Shown here in pieces: positions 26,227-35,269 of a DNA stretch of 64,000 nt. The notes under the pieces are model-generated. The model was given only the letters and a program-made list of their open reading frames with translations. It searched no databases and had not been told where the DNA came from. The number at the start of each line of letters is the position of its first letter. Position 1 is the first letter of the stretch. Origin of the DNA: an uncultured Clostridia bacterium (GTDB lineage Bacteria; Bacillota; Clostridia; TANB77; CAG-508); assembly GCA_934122155.1 (NCBI GenBank), contig CAKOVX010000001.1, forward strand, positions 62,001-126,000, read 5' to 3'. Made by a program: the position numbers and the translations under genes.

Positions 26227-27912
26227 CTATATAGTTTTTCTTATATCTTTTAAATTAATTTGTATGTTTTCATTACCACCAAAATCATTTATTTCTAAGC
26301 TACCAACAACATCAACTTTATCTCCAATTAAATATTTTTGTGCTATATCTCCCATGTTGAACCCTATTGCATCTATTATGTAGTTATCTATTCCTAACTT
26401 TAATTTTAGATGTTTTTCATTTGATAAGATACGTATAGACAAAACTTTAAGGTTCTTTATTAAAAATAGTGGAAGTTTGTTAGCTTCTCCAAATGGTTCT
26501 AGTAATTTCAAATCTTTTATGTCTTGAATATTTATTTTTCTAATATCAATTTCTTTATCTATCTTTATAATTGGTATTATATCACTAATATGGCTGTTTT
26601 GTGTATATTCTTCAAATTCTTTTTTAAATTTTTCAAAATTTTCTTTTTTTACATTTATTCCAATTGCCATACTATGTCCGCCGAATTTTTCAACATATGT
26701 ATTGCAGTGCATTACCGCATCATGTAAATTAAATCCCGGAATACTTCTGCCTGAGCCTTTTCCTTCTTCTCCTTCAAAGCAAATTAGTATACTTGGCTTA
26801 AAATATATGTCAGTTACCTTTGATGCAACTATCCCTATAATTCCATGATGCCAGCCTTCTTGGCCTAAAACAATACAAGGTTTTTGTTTTTCACTTTTTT
26901 CAATTTGCTCTATTGCTTGGTTAAATATTTGTTTTTCTTTTTCTTGTCTTTCTATATTATACTGATTTAATTTTTCAGATATTTTTTTAGCTTCTTGTAA
27001 GTCTTCTGTTAAAAATAAGTTTAGGGCTTGAATTTCTTCTCCCATTCTCCCACATGCATTTATTCTTGGTGCTAGGCCAAAAGAAATAGTTGTAGAATTA
27101 ACCTCTTTATATCCTGTTGAATATACTAAAGTTCTTAGGCCTACGTTTTTAGACATTGGAACTAGTTTTAACCCTAGTTTTGTAATTACTCTGTTTTCAT
27201 CAACTAGTGGAACTATATCTGAAATGGTGCCAACACTTACAACATCTAAATATTTTAAATATTCTTTTGCATCTAAATTCATTTTGCTTGAAATCGCTTG
27301 TATTAGTTTAAAAACAACTCCTACTCCTGCTAGTTGATTAAATGGATATTTATTATCTTTTCTTTTTGCATCAACAACAGCCAAGCATTCTGGCAGCTTT
27401 TCTCCTGGTTCATGATGATCTGTAACTATTACTTCCATTCCTAATTCCATAGCATATTTAATTTCTTCTACACATGAAATTCCACAGTCAACAGTAATTA
27501 TTAGTTTGTATCCTTGCTCAGCTATTTTCTTTATAGCTTCTTTATTTAAGCCATAGCCTTCATTTAGCCTATTAGGTATATATTGGCCTACATTCAAATT
27601 TCTTTCTTCTAAAAACTTTTTTAATACTGTAATACTAGTTATTCCATCAACATCATAATCACCATAGATAATTGTTTTTTCTTGGTTCTCTATCGCTTGC
27701 AAAATTCTTGTAACAGCCTTGTCCATATCTGGCATTAAAAATGGATCATGAAAATCATATCTTGTAGGTGCTAAAAATTTTTTTATATTCTCTTTGCTTA
27801 TAATGTTTTTAACAGCTAGTATGCTTGCAACTAGCCTGCTCAAATCATTTTCTTTGCATATTTTATCTATGTTTTTTTCATCTGTTTTACATATTTCCCA
27901 TTTTTTATTCAT
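26227..27912 (-). CDS. recJ: Single-stranded-DNA exonuclease RecJ
   Basis: 5'-3' single-strand exonuclease used in recombination and mismatch repair. The DHH phosphoesterase motifs are present: YGDYDVDGITS (about residues 80-90), TVDCGISC, VTDHHEPG (about 157-164), then the DHHA1 domain with GRSIPGFNLHDAV and KFGGHSMAIGI. A C-terminal OB fold follows. 561 residues, at the short end of the family but with all motifs. It starts the operon with relA 21 bases downstream. Confidence 0.95.
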   Translation of the reverse strand: MNKKWEICKTDEKNIDKICKENDLSRLVASILAVKNIISKENIKKFLAPTRYDFHDPFLMPDMDKAVTRILQAIENQEKTIIYGDYDVDGITSITVLKKFLEERNLNVGQYIPNRLNEGYGLNKEAIKKIAEQGYKLIITVDCGISCVEEIKYAMELGMEVIVTDHHEPGEKLPECLAVVDAKRKDNKYPFNQLAGVGVVFKLIQAISSKMNLDAKEYLKYLDVVSVGTISDIVPLVDENRVITKLGLKLVPMSKNVGLRTLVYSTGYKEVNSTTISFGLAPRINACGRMGEEIQALNLFLTEDLQEAKKISEKLNQYNIERQEKEKQIFNQAIEQIEKSEKQKPCIVLGQEGWHHGIIGIVASKVTDIYFKPSILICFEGEEGKGSGRSIPGFNLHDAVMHCNTYVEKFGGHSMAIGINVKKENFEKFKKEFEEYTQNSHISDIIPIIKIDKEIDIRKINIQDIKDLKLLEPFGEANKLPLFLIKNLKVLSIRILSNEKHLKLKLGIDNYIIDAIGFNMGDIAQKYLIGDKVDVVGSLEINDFGGNENIQINLKDIRKTI

Positions 27913-27971
27913 TAATTTCTCCCTAAAATATATAGCAAATTGTATTATATTAAAGTATTTGTATAAGCAAA

Positions 27972-27994
27972 TAGCATAGCTTAAAGCTATGCTA
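27972..27994 (-). terminator. Hairpin after rpmF
   Basis: TAGCATAGCTT and AAGCTATGCTA pair perfectly around one base, just past the rpmF stop. The minus-strand T tail is short, so terminator function is probable, not certain. Confidence 0.6.
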
Positions 27995-28005
27995 CTATTT
28001 TTGTT

Positions 28006-28188
28006 TTACTCTTCTGATTTTGCAATTACTTCTTTTCCATCATAGTATCCACAATTTGGACATACTCTGTGTTGTAATACTTTTTCATGGCAATGTGGAC
28101 AATCAACTAAATTTTGATTTTCTAATTTCCATGTAGATCTTTTTAAATGTGTTCTTGCTTTTGACCATCTTCTTTTTGGTTGTGCCAT
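28006..28188 (-). CDS. rpmF: 50S ribosomal protein L32
   Basis: 60 residues. The N-terminus MAQPKRRWSKARTHLKRS is the L32 signature. A zinc ribbon follows with four cysteines, CPHC (about 33-36) and CPNC (about 46-49), the zinc-binding (C+) form. It stands as its own unit, with a GGGAGGG site before the ATG. Confidence 0.96.
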   Translation of the reverse strand: MAQPKRRWSKARTHLKRSTWKLENQNLVDCPHCHEKVLQHRVCPNCGYYDGKEVIAKSEE

Positions 28189-28348
28189 TTCTAATTCCCT
28201 CCCTTGATTGCTTTTATCTGTAATCTATATTTTAATTTATTACCTAAAAATTGATACTATAAAATTATACTAACTTTTTTTGCATTTGTCAACTGCTTTG
28301 CAATTTTTATTTGTTAATTTGTGCTAACATCGTATTTATTCATTTTTT

Positions 28349-28365
28349 CTGGTTCATCAAACCAG
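28349..28365 (-). repeat. Small hairpin just downstream of the second pilin-like gene
   Basis: CTGGTT and AACCAG pair around a 5-base loop about 10 bases past the stop. No T-run follows on the minus strand. Hairpins in this position are a known accessory element of diversity-generating retroelement targets, but the loop is not the GRNA type. Confidence 0.35.
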
Positions 28366-28374
28366 TGGTTAGTG

Positions 28375-29673
28375 CTACTTTACATAAAGTAGAGGTCTAA
28401 AAGAAAAGTAGCTGTCGCTGTCCGTCGCATTGATGTCGCCACGAAGACTCGTGTAGCAGCCGGAAATGTTGTAGTTGCCTCCCCTAACAATACAAGGGTG
28501 AGCAACATTACTGCTACTCGTGCCATTGCTGTATTCTGTGGTCCATTCAGCTGTGTTTCCTGCCATATCAAATATTTTGCATACTTTGTCTCCTGTTTCT
28601 CCTGTGTTTTTTAATGATTTATTTCCATCTGTTTGATTTGCATAGTTACTGTTTCCCATTGCTTGGATATATACTATTGCTGTATCCCATGCATAACTAT
28701 TTACTAAATCACTTTCTACATAATTATCATTTTTATACATATTTTGACTTACTAGCGCTGCTTGTCCTTGTCTTATAAAATTCCACAAGGTTCCTTCTGT
28801 ATAATTCATACTACTTGTACTATTTGCTGTTGATACTTTTGATAATGGTTTTGCATTTCCATATTTTTCTGCTGTTGTACTTCCTGAACTATTATATCCA
28901 CTTCCATAACTTGCTTCATATCTTGCTATATAAAAGCCTTTATTTGCTTTTGCCTTGTTTATAAATGCATCTAAGTCTTTTGCTGTTGTATTTGTCCCTG
29001 TCTCATCTGTTTTTTCATTTGATAATCTGTTTTTATCACTTAATTCATAATAGTGGCTTTCTATCTCATAATTTTTATTTACCGTTCCATCTGCTACATT
29101 TACTGCTGTTACTTCTGCATATTCTGAACCTTTTTGTACTAATTGAGGTGTTCCTGGAGTAGTTCTTGCAAATGTATATCTTCCCAATGTTATTTCTACT
29201 GGTGTTCCATCATCTTTTATTATTTTATTACTTCCATCATTATTTGTATTACTTACCGGTATCCATACAAATTGGTTACCTTCTTTGTCTTCTATTACTA
29301 TTCCTTGTTGCACACTTGTTCCCGAATCCGCCGCCACCTTAAATCCTCCTGGCACTACTACTTGGTTTCCTTTTTCATCTTTTGCTATCACTGTTGAGCT
29401 AGCTGTTGTTCTATCATTTGATTTTAAACTTGAATCTGTTATCTTTGGATTTAATTCATCCAAGTAATCTTGTAATGAATTAGATAATTTGTTTGCATCT
29501 TCTTTATCTTTTTCTATTCCTTCGTCTACTTTATTTTGGGCCTCTTTGGCTTTGTCCATTATTCCGCCATCATCAAACACTGCAGTTATTGTTATTGCTG
29601 CTAATATTAATAGAACCACTATTGTAACTACTAAAACTGTTAATGTTACACCATTTTGATATTTTTTACTCAT
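28375..29673 (-). CDS. Pilin-like N-terminus with FGE-sulfatase (C-type lectin) fold
   Basis: Surface or secreted protein, 432 residues. MSKKYQNG then VTLTVLVVTIVVLLILAA, a prepilin-like helix without Glu5. A charged region to about residue 70 precedes the FGE-sulfatase domain: NQFVWIPVSN, GFYIARYEASYG, WDTAIVYIQAMG, IFDMAGNTAEWTTEYS, PCIVRGGNYN, ending FRPLLYVK. Such domains in this setting are usually ligand-binding folds, not active formylglycine enzymes. Same architecture as 5842-7186, here without a frameshift. The last 40 codons are GC-rich. An AGGAGG site precedes the ATG. It lies between rpmF and lspA with no obvious functional link. Confidence 0.8.
   Translation of the reverse strand: MSKKYQNGVTLTVLVVTIVVLLILAAITITAVFDDGGIMDKAKEAQNKVDEGIEKDKEDANKLSNSLQDYLDELNPKITDSSLKSNDRTTASSTVIAKDEKGNQVVVPGGFKVAADSGTSVQQGIVIEDKEGNQFVWIPVSNTNNDGSNKIIKDDGTPVEITLGRYTFARTTPGTPQLVQKGSEYAEVTAVNVADGTVNKNYEIESHYYELSDKNRLSNEKTDETGTNTTAKDLDAFINKAKANKGFYIARYEASYGSGYNSSGSTTAEKYGNAKPLSKVSTANSTSSMNYTEGTLWNFIRQGQAALVSQNMYKNDNYVESDLVNSYAWDTAIVYIQAMGNSNYANQTDGNKSLKNTGETGDKVCKIFDMAGNTAEWTTEYSNGTSSSNVAHPCIVRGGNYNISGCYTSLRGDINATDSDSYFSFRPLLYVK
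28378..28500 (-). other. GC-rich 3' tail of the second pilin-like gene (variable-region candidate)
   Basis: About 48% GC by my count over this tail, with a sharp boundary at CCTTGT; the gene upstream is close to 30%. It shares CCTTG, GGGAGG and GACAGCGACA blocks with the tail of the first copy but differs heavily between them. Confidence 0.35.
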
Positions 29674-29732
29674 CTTTACTCTTCTTCCTCCTTATTCTTA
29701 TGTATTTTTATTTTATATTATCATAGTGGTTT

Positions 29733-30185
29733 TTAATTATCAATATTTTTAGCAAGTTTTTGTTTTATAGCAAATACACATAATAAAATAATTCCACCAA
29801 TTAAAAATATATCTGACAAATTACAATTCATTGAATTTGCAATATTAATAAAATCTATTACATAACCTCTAAATAAAATATCTATTAAATTTCCTATTGC
29901 ACCTGCTAATATTAGCATTAAGGATAATATTATATTATTTTTTGCTTTACTATATCTTTTGGCTAAATATATAACAATTGGAATTATAATTATTATACTT
30001 TCCAAGGCAATTAATGATATTTTTATTCCATTTGCAATTTCAAATATTGTTCCTTCATTTTGCCAATAATATATTTTCAAAACATTTGGAATAAGTTCCA
30101 TATTTTTATTTATAAATAACACTTTTGTTAGTTGGTCTAATATTAAAGCAACTATTCCAATAATAATTGATGTTCTTTTTTTCAT
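29733..30185 (-). CDS. lspA: Lipoprotein signal peptidase (signal peptidase II)
   Basis: Membrane aspartyl protease that removes signal peptides from prolipoproteins. 150 residues with four membrane segments. The catalytic aspartates lie in GAIGNLIDILFRGYVIDF and NLSDIFLIGG, and the N-terminal LDQLTKVLF matches the conserved D-Q-x-T/S-K. The start is next to the ATPase stop (3-base gap), so it is co-transcribed with the P-type ATPase. Some consensus positions are relaxed (NLSD for NxAD), but the pattern is complete. Confidence 0.92.
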   Translation of the reverse strand: MKKRTSIIIGIVALILDQLTKVLFINKNMELIPNVLKIYYWQNEGTIFEIANGIKISLIALESIIIIIPIVIYLAKRYSKAKNNIILSLMLILAGAIGNLIDILFRGYVIDFINIANSMNCNLSDIFLIGGIILLCVFAIKQKLAKNIDN

Positions 30186-30188
30186 TAC

Positions 30189-32942
30189 TTATTCCTCCTT
30201 TGTAGTATTTATCTTAAATAACTTAAATATTTCTACAATAACAATTGGCATAAATACTAATATAACTGTCTCTAAAATGTTCATTGCTGGTAATACTGGT
30301 ATGCTAAATATATTTCTTAATGCTGGTACAAATAATACTATAAGCATTAAACCTGCTGATGCAACTGTTGCAAGTATTAATTTGCTATTGTTGAATATTC
30401 CTGTTTTAAATATAGATCTTTTATTGTTTCTAATGTTAAATACATGTACTAATTCAGAAAGCGCTAAAACAGTAAATGCCATTGCTTGCCCTATTTCTAC
30501 TTTAACTTCTTCAGCTGACAATGTTCTTACAATTCCGTTTGCTTCTGTTATATTTACAACTGGCAACTCATTTTCTGGTGTTGCTAAACCAATTATAAAT
30601 GCAACAAGTGTAAGTACACCAATCATAATTCCTTGGTATATTACTCTAAAAGTCATTCCTTTTGTAAATACACCTTGTTTTGGTTTTAATGGTTTTCTAT
30701 TCATAATGTCTTTTTCTGCTGGATCAACTGCTAATGCTAATGCTGGTAGTGAGTCTGTTACTAGGTTTATCCATAATATATGAATTGGTAATAATGGTGT
30801 AATTAAGTTTACGTCTATGTTAAACCATTTACTTAAAAGTGGAGTCATTAAAATTGCTACAAATAATATGATTATTTCTCCAACATTACTTGATAGTAAA
30901 AACTGAATTGCTTTTAATATATTATCATATATACGTCTTCCTTCTTCTACTGAAGATACTATTGTAGCAAAGTTATCATCTGTTAATATAACATCTGCTG
31001 CTTCTTTTGATACATCAGTACCAACTATTCCCATTGCACATCCTATATCTGCTGTTTTTAATGCAGGAGCATCATTTACTCCATCACCAGTCATTGCAAC
31101 AATTTCTCCATTTGCTTGCCAAGCTTTTACTATTCTTACTTTGTGTTCAGGTGAAACTCTTGCATATACACTATATTTTCTAACATTTTTTATTAAGTCT
31201 TCGTCTGACATTTCTTCAAGTTCACTACCTGTAATTGCTTCATCTTCATTTTCTAAAATTCCTAAAGCTTTAGCAATTGCAATTGCTGTAATCTTGTGAT
31301 CACCTGTAATCATTACTGTTTTAATACCTGCTGTTTTACATTTTTCTACCGCATCTTTTACTTCTTCTCTTGGTGGATCTATCATTCCAACCATTCCAAC
31401 ATAAGTCAAATCTTTTTCAATAGTTTTCATTTCTTCATCTGTTGGCTCATGGTCTAATTCTTTATACGCCATTGCTAATACTCTAAGCGCATTTTTAGCC
31501 ATTTCTTCATTTTGTTTAGCAATTTCTTTTTTGTATTCATCTAAGTCTGTGTTTACATTTCCATTTATAACATAGCTATTACATCTGTTTAATAACTCAT
31601 CTACTCCACCTTTTGTATACACCATATATTTATTAGGAAATAGATGCACTGTTGTCATAAGCTTTCTGTTAGAATCAAAAGGTAGTTCTTTTACTCTCTC
31701 ATATTTTTCTAGAATTGGTGGTTGAAAATCTAGTTTAAATCCCATATCAATTAATGCTGTTTCTGTTGGGTCTCCTGTAAGTTTTCCATCTGATATTTTT
31801 GTATCATTGCAAAACATACTTATATATGTTAATTTCTCTAGTTCATCACCTAAATTATTTGTATCTATATCATCTAAGTCCACTAATTTATTGTTATAAA
31901 ATACTTTTTTAACTGTCATTTTATTTTGTGTTAATGTTCCTGTTTTATCTGAACATATAACTGTTGTACTTCCTAATGTTTCTACTGCTGGAAGTTTTTT
32001 AACAATTGCATGTTTTTTAACCATTCTTTGTACACCAATTGCTAATACAATTGTAGATACAGCTGCTAATCCTTCCGGTATAGCTGCAACAGCTAAACTT
32101 ACTGCTGTCATAAACATTTCTATTGGTTCTTTACCATATAATAAACCTATTATAAAAATAATTACACAAATTACTATTGCTGCAATTCCAAGTGTTTTAC
32201 CAAGTTTATTTAACTTTTGTTGTAATGGAGTTTCTGTTTCTTCAACTTCATTTATCATCCCAGCTATTTTTCCTACTTCAGTATTCATACCTGTTTCAAC
32301 AACAATGCCTTTGCCTCTACCATAAGTAATTAAGCTTGAAGAAAATAGCATATTAGTTCTATCACCTAAACCTATTTTTTCATCATCTATTACATCTGTA
32401 TTTTTATCAACTGGAACTGATTCACCTGTTAAAGATGCTTCTTGTGCTTTTAAATTAGCGGCTTCTATAATTCTTAAATCTGCCGGCACATAATCTCCAG
32501 TATCTAAAATTACAATATCTCCTGGTACTAATTCTTTTGATGGTATTACAGCTACTTTTCCATTACGAATTACTTTGGTAACATGTGAACTTAATTTTTG
32601 TAAAGCCTCTAATGATTTTTCTGCCTTACTTTCTTGTGCCACTCCAATAATCGCATTTACAATTACAACTATTAGTATAATAATTGAATCTGTTATTCCT
32701 TCTCCTTGATAATAGCCTACTGCTCCAGAAATTATAGCTGCAATTATTAAAATAATAATCATAAAGTCTTTAAATTGTTCTAAGAATTTAACAATTAAGC
32801 TCTTTTTCTTTTTAGCCTGTAATTCATTTAGCCCATAAATTTCTCGTTTTTCTTTTACTTGTTCATCAGATAATCCTTGATTACCCACTTTTAACTGTTC
32901 TTTAACTTCTTCAATACTTTTGTTAAACCACTGTTCTTCCAT
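30189..32942 (-). CDS. Calcium-type cation P-ATPase (P2 family)
   Basis: ATP-driven cation pump in the membrane, most like bacterial SERCA/PMCA-type calcium exporters. 917 residues. An N-terminal cation-ATPase domain is followed by the actuator with LTGESVPVDK, membrane segment 4 with the ion-binding PEGL (AVAAIPEGLAAVS), the phosphorylation site CSDKTGTLTQNKM, the nucleotide-binding TKGGVDELL, the hinge MTGDGVNDAPALKTADIG, and a C-terminal four-helix bundle (ILWINLVTDSLPALALAVDP). The ATG at 32942 with GGAGAAG upstream is preferred to 32960, which has none. Ion specificity inferred. Confidence 0.92.
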   Translation of the reverse strand: MEEQWFNKSIEEVKEQLKVGNQGLSDEQVKEKREIYGLNELQAKKKKSLIVKFLEQFKDFMIIILIIAAIISGAVGYYQGEGITDSIIILIVVIVNAIIGVAQESKAEKSLEALQKLSSHVTKVIRNGKVAVIPSKELVPGDIVILDTGDYVPADLRIIEAANLKAQEASLTGESVPVDKNTDVIDDEKIGLGDRTNMLFSSSLITYGRGKGIVVETGMNTEVGKIAGMINEVEETETPLQQKLNKLGKTLGIAAIVICVIIFIIGLLYGKEPIEMFMTAVSLAVAAIPEGLAAVSTIVLAIGVQRMVKKHAIVKKLPAVETLGSTTVICSDKTGTLTQNKMTVKKVFYNNKLVDLDDIDTNNLGDELEKLTYISMFCNDTKISDGKLTGDPTETALIDMGFKLDFQPPILEKYERVKELPFDSNRKLMTTVHLFPNKYMVYTKGGVDELLNRCNSYVINGNVNTDLDEYKKEIAKQNEEMAKNALRVLAMAYKELDHEPTDEEMKTIEKDLTYVGMVGMIDPPREEVKDAVEKCKTAGIKTVMITGDHKITAIAIAKALGILENEDEAITGSELEEMSDEDLIKNVRKYSVYARVSPEHKVRIVKAWQANGEIVAMTGDGVNDAPALKTADIGCAMGIVGTDVSKEAADVILTDDNFATIVSSVEEGRRIYDNILKAIQFLLSSNVGEIIILFVAILMTPLLSKWFNIDVNLITPLLPIHILWINLVTDSLPALALAVDPAEKDIMNRKPLKPKQGVFTKGMTFRVIYQGIMIGVLTLVAFIIGLATPENELPVVNITEANGIVRTLSAEEVKVEIGQAMAFTVLALSELVHVFNIRNNKRSIFKTGIFNNSKLILATVASAGLMLIVLFVPALRNIFSIPVLPAMNILETVILVFMPIVIVEIFKLFKINTTKEE

Positions 32943-33310
32943 TTTTCTTCTCCTTTGCAATATTTTACCACTTAGCTTTTATTTAATTCATCGTAAATTA
33001 TATTTTATTTTGTAAAAAATAGCAATAGTTTTATTTTTATGATATATTTTTTCAAAGTTTTATAGGAGGAATATTTATGTCAGTAGAAAGAGTAAAAAAT
33101 TATTTAAAAAAATATAATATGGATACATCTTGTAAGTTAATTCTGTGTGACAATCAAATGAAAATAACAATATTTTTTCTTTACCAATTTGTCATTGACT
33201 CTTCGGTAAACTTACTTCAAGTTGTGTGATGATTATATTATACTTAATTTAATGATGATTGTATATATTTTTCACAGAATTATCATAATACCAAAAGAAA
33301 GGGTGATGTT
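32943..33310. other. Divergent intergenic region with a broken ybaK start
   Basis: The stretch between the P-ATPase and the zinc-ribbon gene. It holds only the remnant at 33077-33229 and AT-rich flanks. No convincing sigma-A promoter was found for the zinc-ribbon gene. Confidence 0.5.
33077..33229 (+). pseudogene. Remnant of a YbaK/EbsC-type deacylase gene
   Basis: A perfect GGAGGA site and ATG open a 50-codon frame whose first 17 residues, MSVERVKNYLKKYNMDT, match the usual start of YbaK/EbsC aminoacyl-tRNA deacylases. The next 33 residues do not. The foreign part is a nested inverted repeat (CTTGTAAGTT...TGACAA / TTGTCA...AACTTAC). It looks like the 5' end of a gene truncated by a rearrangement or by insertion of a hairpin element. 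It contains no in-frame CGG, so it is not explained by the CGG rule. Confidence 0.5.
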
Positions 33311-34054
33311 ATGGCATTAATAAAATGTCCCGAATGTGGCAACCAAATAAGTGATAAAGCTGAGAGTTGCCCAAAATGTGGTTATGAGTTAAAGCAAAAA
33401 GAGACTCCTACCACCTCTGATAATAAGGTAGCCAGTTCCTTTATAAATAAAGGTAATATTAAATATATACTAATAATATTAGCTATAATTGTAGCTGGTT
33501 TCTTGTTTTTTAATCAAAACAGTAACAATACAGGAACAGGCACAGGTGGCACTGGTACAGGAGGAACTGGTACTGGGCAGCCTACTACTCCATCAACTGA
33601 TTATGGTTATACGGTGTACAATGATCCTTACCTTGGAATATCTTTTGAAATGCCTGGTACTTATAAAGTTGCTACAGACAAAGAAGGATATATTTATGTA
33701 GGTAGAAATATAGATAGTCAAGGTGCTTTAATTCCATATATAATTATTGGCAGATATGACAAATATACTAGCGAAGTACAATTTTTAAATGATTTTACAA
33801 CTTATATGAAAAAACAATATAGTGATTTGAAAGTCACTATTGATTTACTTTCTGGCACTATTGGAAATAAAACAGTTTATGGATTAGCATATAATTATAC
33901 TTCAAGTGGTCACTTAGTAGTTGATAATAGATATGCTATTTTAGTTAACGGCAAAGTATATATGGTAGGTTCTAAAGAAGAAAATACAAATTCAACTGAA
34001 ATCAATAATGTAGTAACTCATATTTTATCAACTTTAACAGAAAGGGGGTCATAA
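33311..34054 (+). CDS. Zinc-ribbon membrane protein, unknown function
   Basis: 247 residues. An N-terminal zinc ribbon (CPEC at 6-9, CPKC at 20-23) is followed by a membrane segment (YILIILAIIVAGFLFF, about 52-67). A Gly-Thr-rich linker (about 73-91) leads to an extracytoplasmic domain of about 150 residues beginning YTVYNDPYLGISFEMPGTYKV, which resembles the PsbP-like or lipoprotein-type domains found behind such anchors. It starts a three-gene unit with the PrsW-type gene 4 bases downstream, which shares the MALIKC zinc-ribbon start. Function not known. Confidence 0.75.
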   Translation: MALIKCPECGNQISDKAESCPKCGYELKQKETPTTSDNKVASSFINKGNIKYILIILAIIVAGFLFFNQNSNNTGTGTGGTGTGGTGTGQPTTPSTDYGYTVYNDPYLGISFEMPGTYKVATDKEGYIYVGRNIDSQGALIPYIIIGRYDKYTSEVQFLNDFTTYMKKQYSDLKVTIDLLSGTIGNKTVYGLAYNYTSSGHLVVDNRYAILVNGKVYMVGSKEENTNSTEINNVVTHILSTLTERGS

Positions 34055-34057
34055 AAT

Positions 34058-35218
34058 ATGGCTTTAATAAAATGTGAAGAATGTGGAGAAAGCATATCTT
34101 CTAGTGCTAAGGTTTGTCCACACTGTGGTGTAAAAATCAATTTACAAACTTGTCCTGAATGTGGTGCTAAATTAAATGGAGATGAAACTAATTGTCCTGA
34201 ATGTGGCTACCCTGTTGGCAAGAAAAATGCTACAAATATAATAACTGAAAACTTAGATAAGATAACAGGTGCTCAATCTAAAAGCTATGTAAAATTCAAA
34301 GATTTATTTAAAAACACTTTCAAAAAACATACTGAAGAAGATTTGGATGAAGTTTTTGTTTGTGGTTCAGATAAAACTACTCCAGATGTTAAAGATATTA
34401 ACCCAAAGAATGCAAGTGCATGGGTATATTTTAAAATATTTGTATTTTTCATAATTGCATATATCCCCACTCGTATAGGATTTATAGATTATGGAAATAC
34501 TAACTTCTTACCACTTATGATAATGTTAGCAGCTTTTGCTGTTCCAGTAACTGTACTTATGTTTTTCTTTGAAATCAACTTATTTAGAAACATACCTTTT
34601 TACAAGGTAATAAAATACTTTGTACTTGGTGGAGCATTATCACTAATATTAGCTATATTATATTTTACAATACCATATTTTGAAACAAATGCTACTGTTC
34701 AAACTTATGAAGGGGCTTTATTGATTGGCTTAGTTGAAGAAGTTGCAAAAGCTGTTATAGTTGCTATTTTCTTATTTAAAAGTAAAAAGAGCAATTATAT
34801 ATTAAACGGATTATTAATTGGTGCCGCTGTTGGTGCAGGATTTGCAGCATTTGAAACAGCTGGATATATTTTAAGATATGGCCTAAACGGTGGTTTACAA
34901 ACAATGTTAGAGATTATAAAATTACGTGGTTTCTTAGCACCTGGTGGTCATGTTGCTTGGGCTGCTATAGAAGGTGCAGCATTGATGTATGTTAAAGGAT
35001 TTGAGAAATTAGATAAAAAACATCTAAATGATAAAAGATTTTTATTGATTTGTTTAATTCCTGTTGTATTACATGGTATATGGGATATGCCTATTCAAGC
35101 TCCTTATTACCTAGTTCAAATTGCAATGACTATTTTAGCTTGGCTTGTAATAATTTATTTTATAAACTTAGGCTTAAAACAAATTGATGATGCTAAAAAA
35201 TTAGAATCAAATAAATAG
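34058..35218 (+). CDS. PrsW-family intramembrane protease with two zinc ribbons
   Basis: 386 residues. Two N-terminal zinc ribbons (cysteines at 6, 9, 20, 23 and 32, 35, 46, 49). A soluble linker precedes seven to eight membrane segments carrying PrsW motifs: GLVEEVAKA (the EExxK pair near residue 227), GAGFAAFETAGYIL, and a late His in GGHVAWAA and VVLHGIWD. PrsW of Bacillus starts the cleavage of an anti-sigma factor; no anti-sigma gene is adjacent here, so the substrate is open. AAGGGGG site upstream. Confidence 0.85.
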   Translation: MALIKCEECGESISSSAKVCPHCGVKINLQTCPECGAKLNGDETNCPECGYPVGKKNATNIITENLDKITGAQSKSYVKFKDLFKNTFKKHTEEDLDEVFVCGSDKTTPDVKDINPKNASAWVYFKIFVFFIIAYIPTRIGFIDYGNTNFLPLMIMLAAFAVPVTVLMFFFEINLFRNIPFYKVIKYFVLGGALSLILAILYFTIPYFETNATVQTYEGALLIGLVEEVAKAVIVAIFLFKSKKSNYILNGLLIGAAVGAGFAAFETAGYILRYGLNGGLQTMLEIIKLRGFLAPGGHVAWAAIEGAALMYVKGFEKLDKKHLNDKRFLLICLIPVVLHGIWDMPIQAPYYLVQIAMTILAWLVIIYFINLGLKQIDDAKKLESNK

Positions 35219-35228
35219 TTGACTAAAA

Positions 35229-35262
35229 CCTCCTTCTTGTGTAAAATGTATTCAGAAGGAGG
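35229..35262 (+). promoter_or_regulatory. Terminator-like hairpin containing the ribosome site of the next gene
   Basis: CCTCCTTCT pairs perfectly with AGAAGGAGG, followed by a T-run at 35265-35271. The 3' arm is the Shine-Dalgarno of the gene at 35270, and the T-run contains its TTG start. Confidence 0.75.
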
Positions 35263-35269
35263 GATTTTT

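Noticed and set aside
5842..29673. Complete diversity-generating retroelement in the window
   Set aside because: No reverse transcriptase motif, accessory gene or template repeat was found; only candidate target tails.
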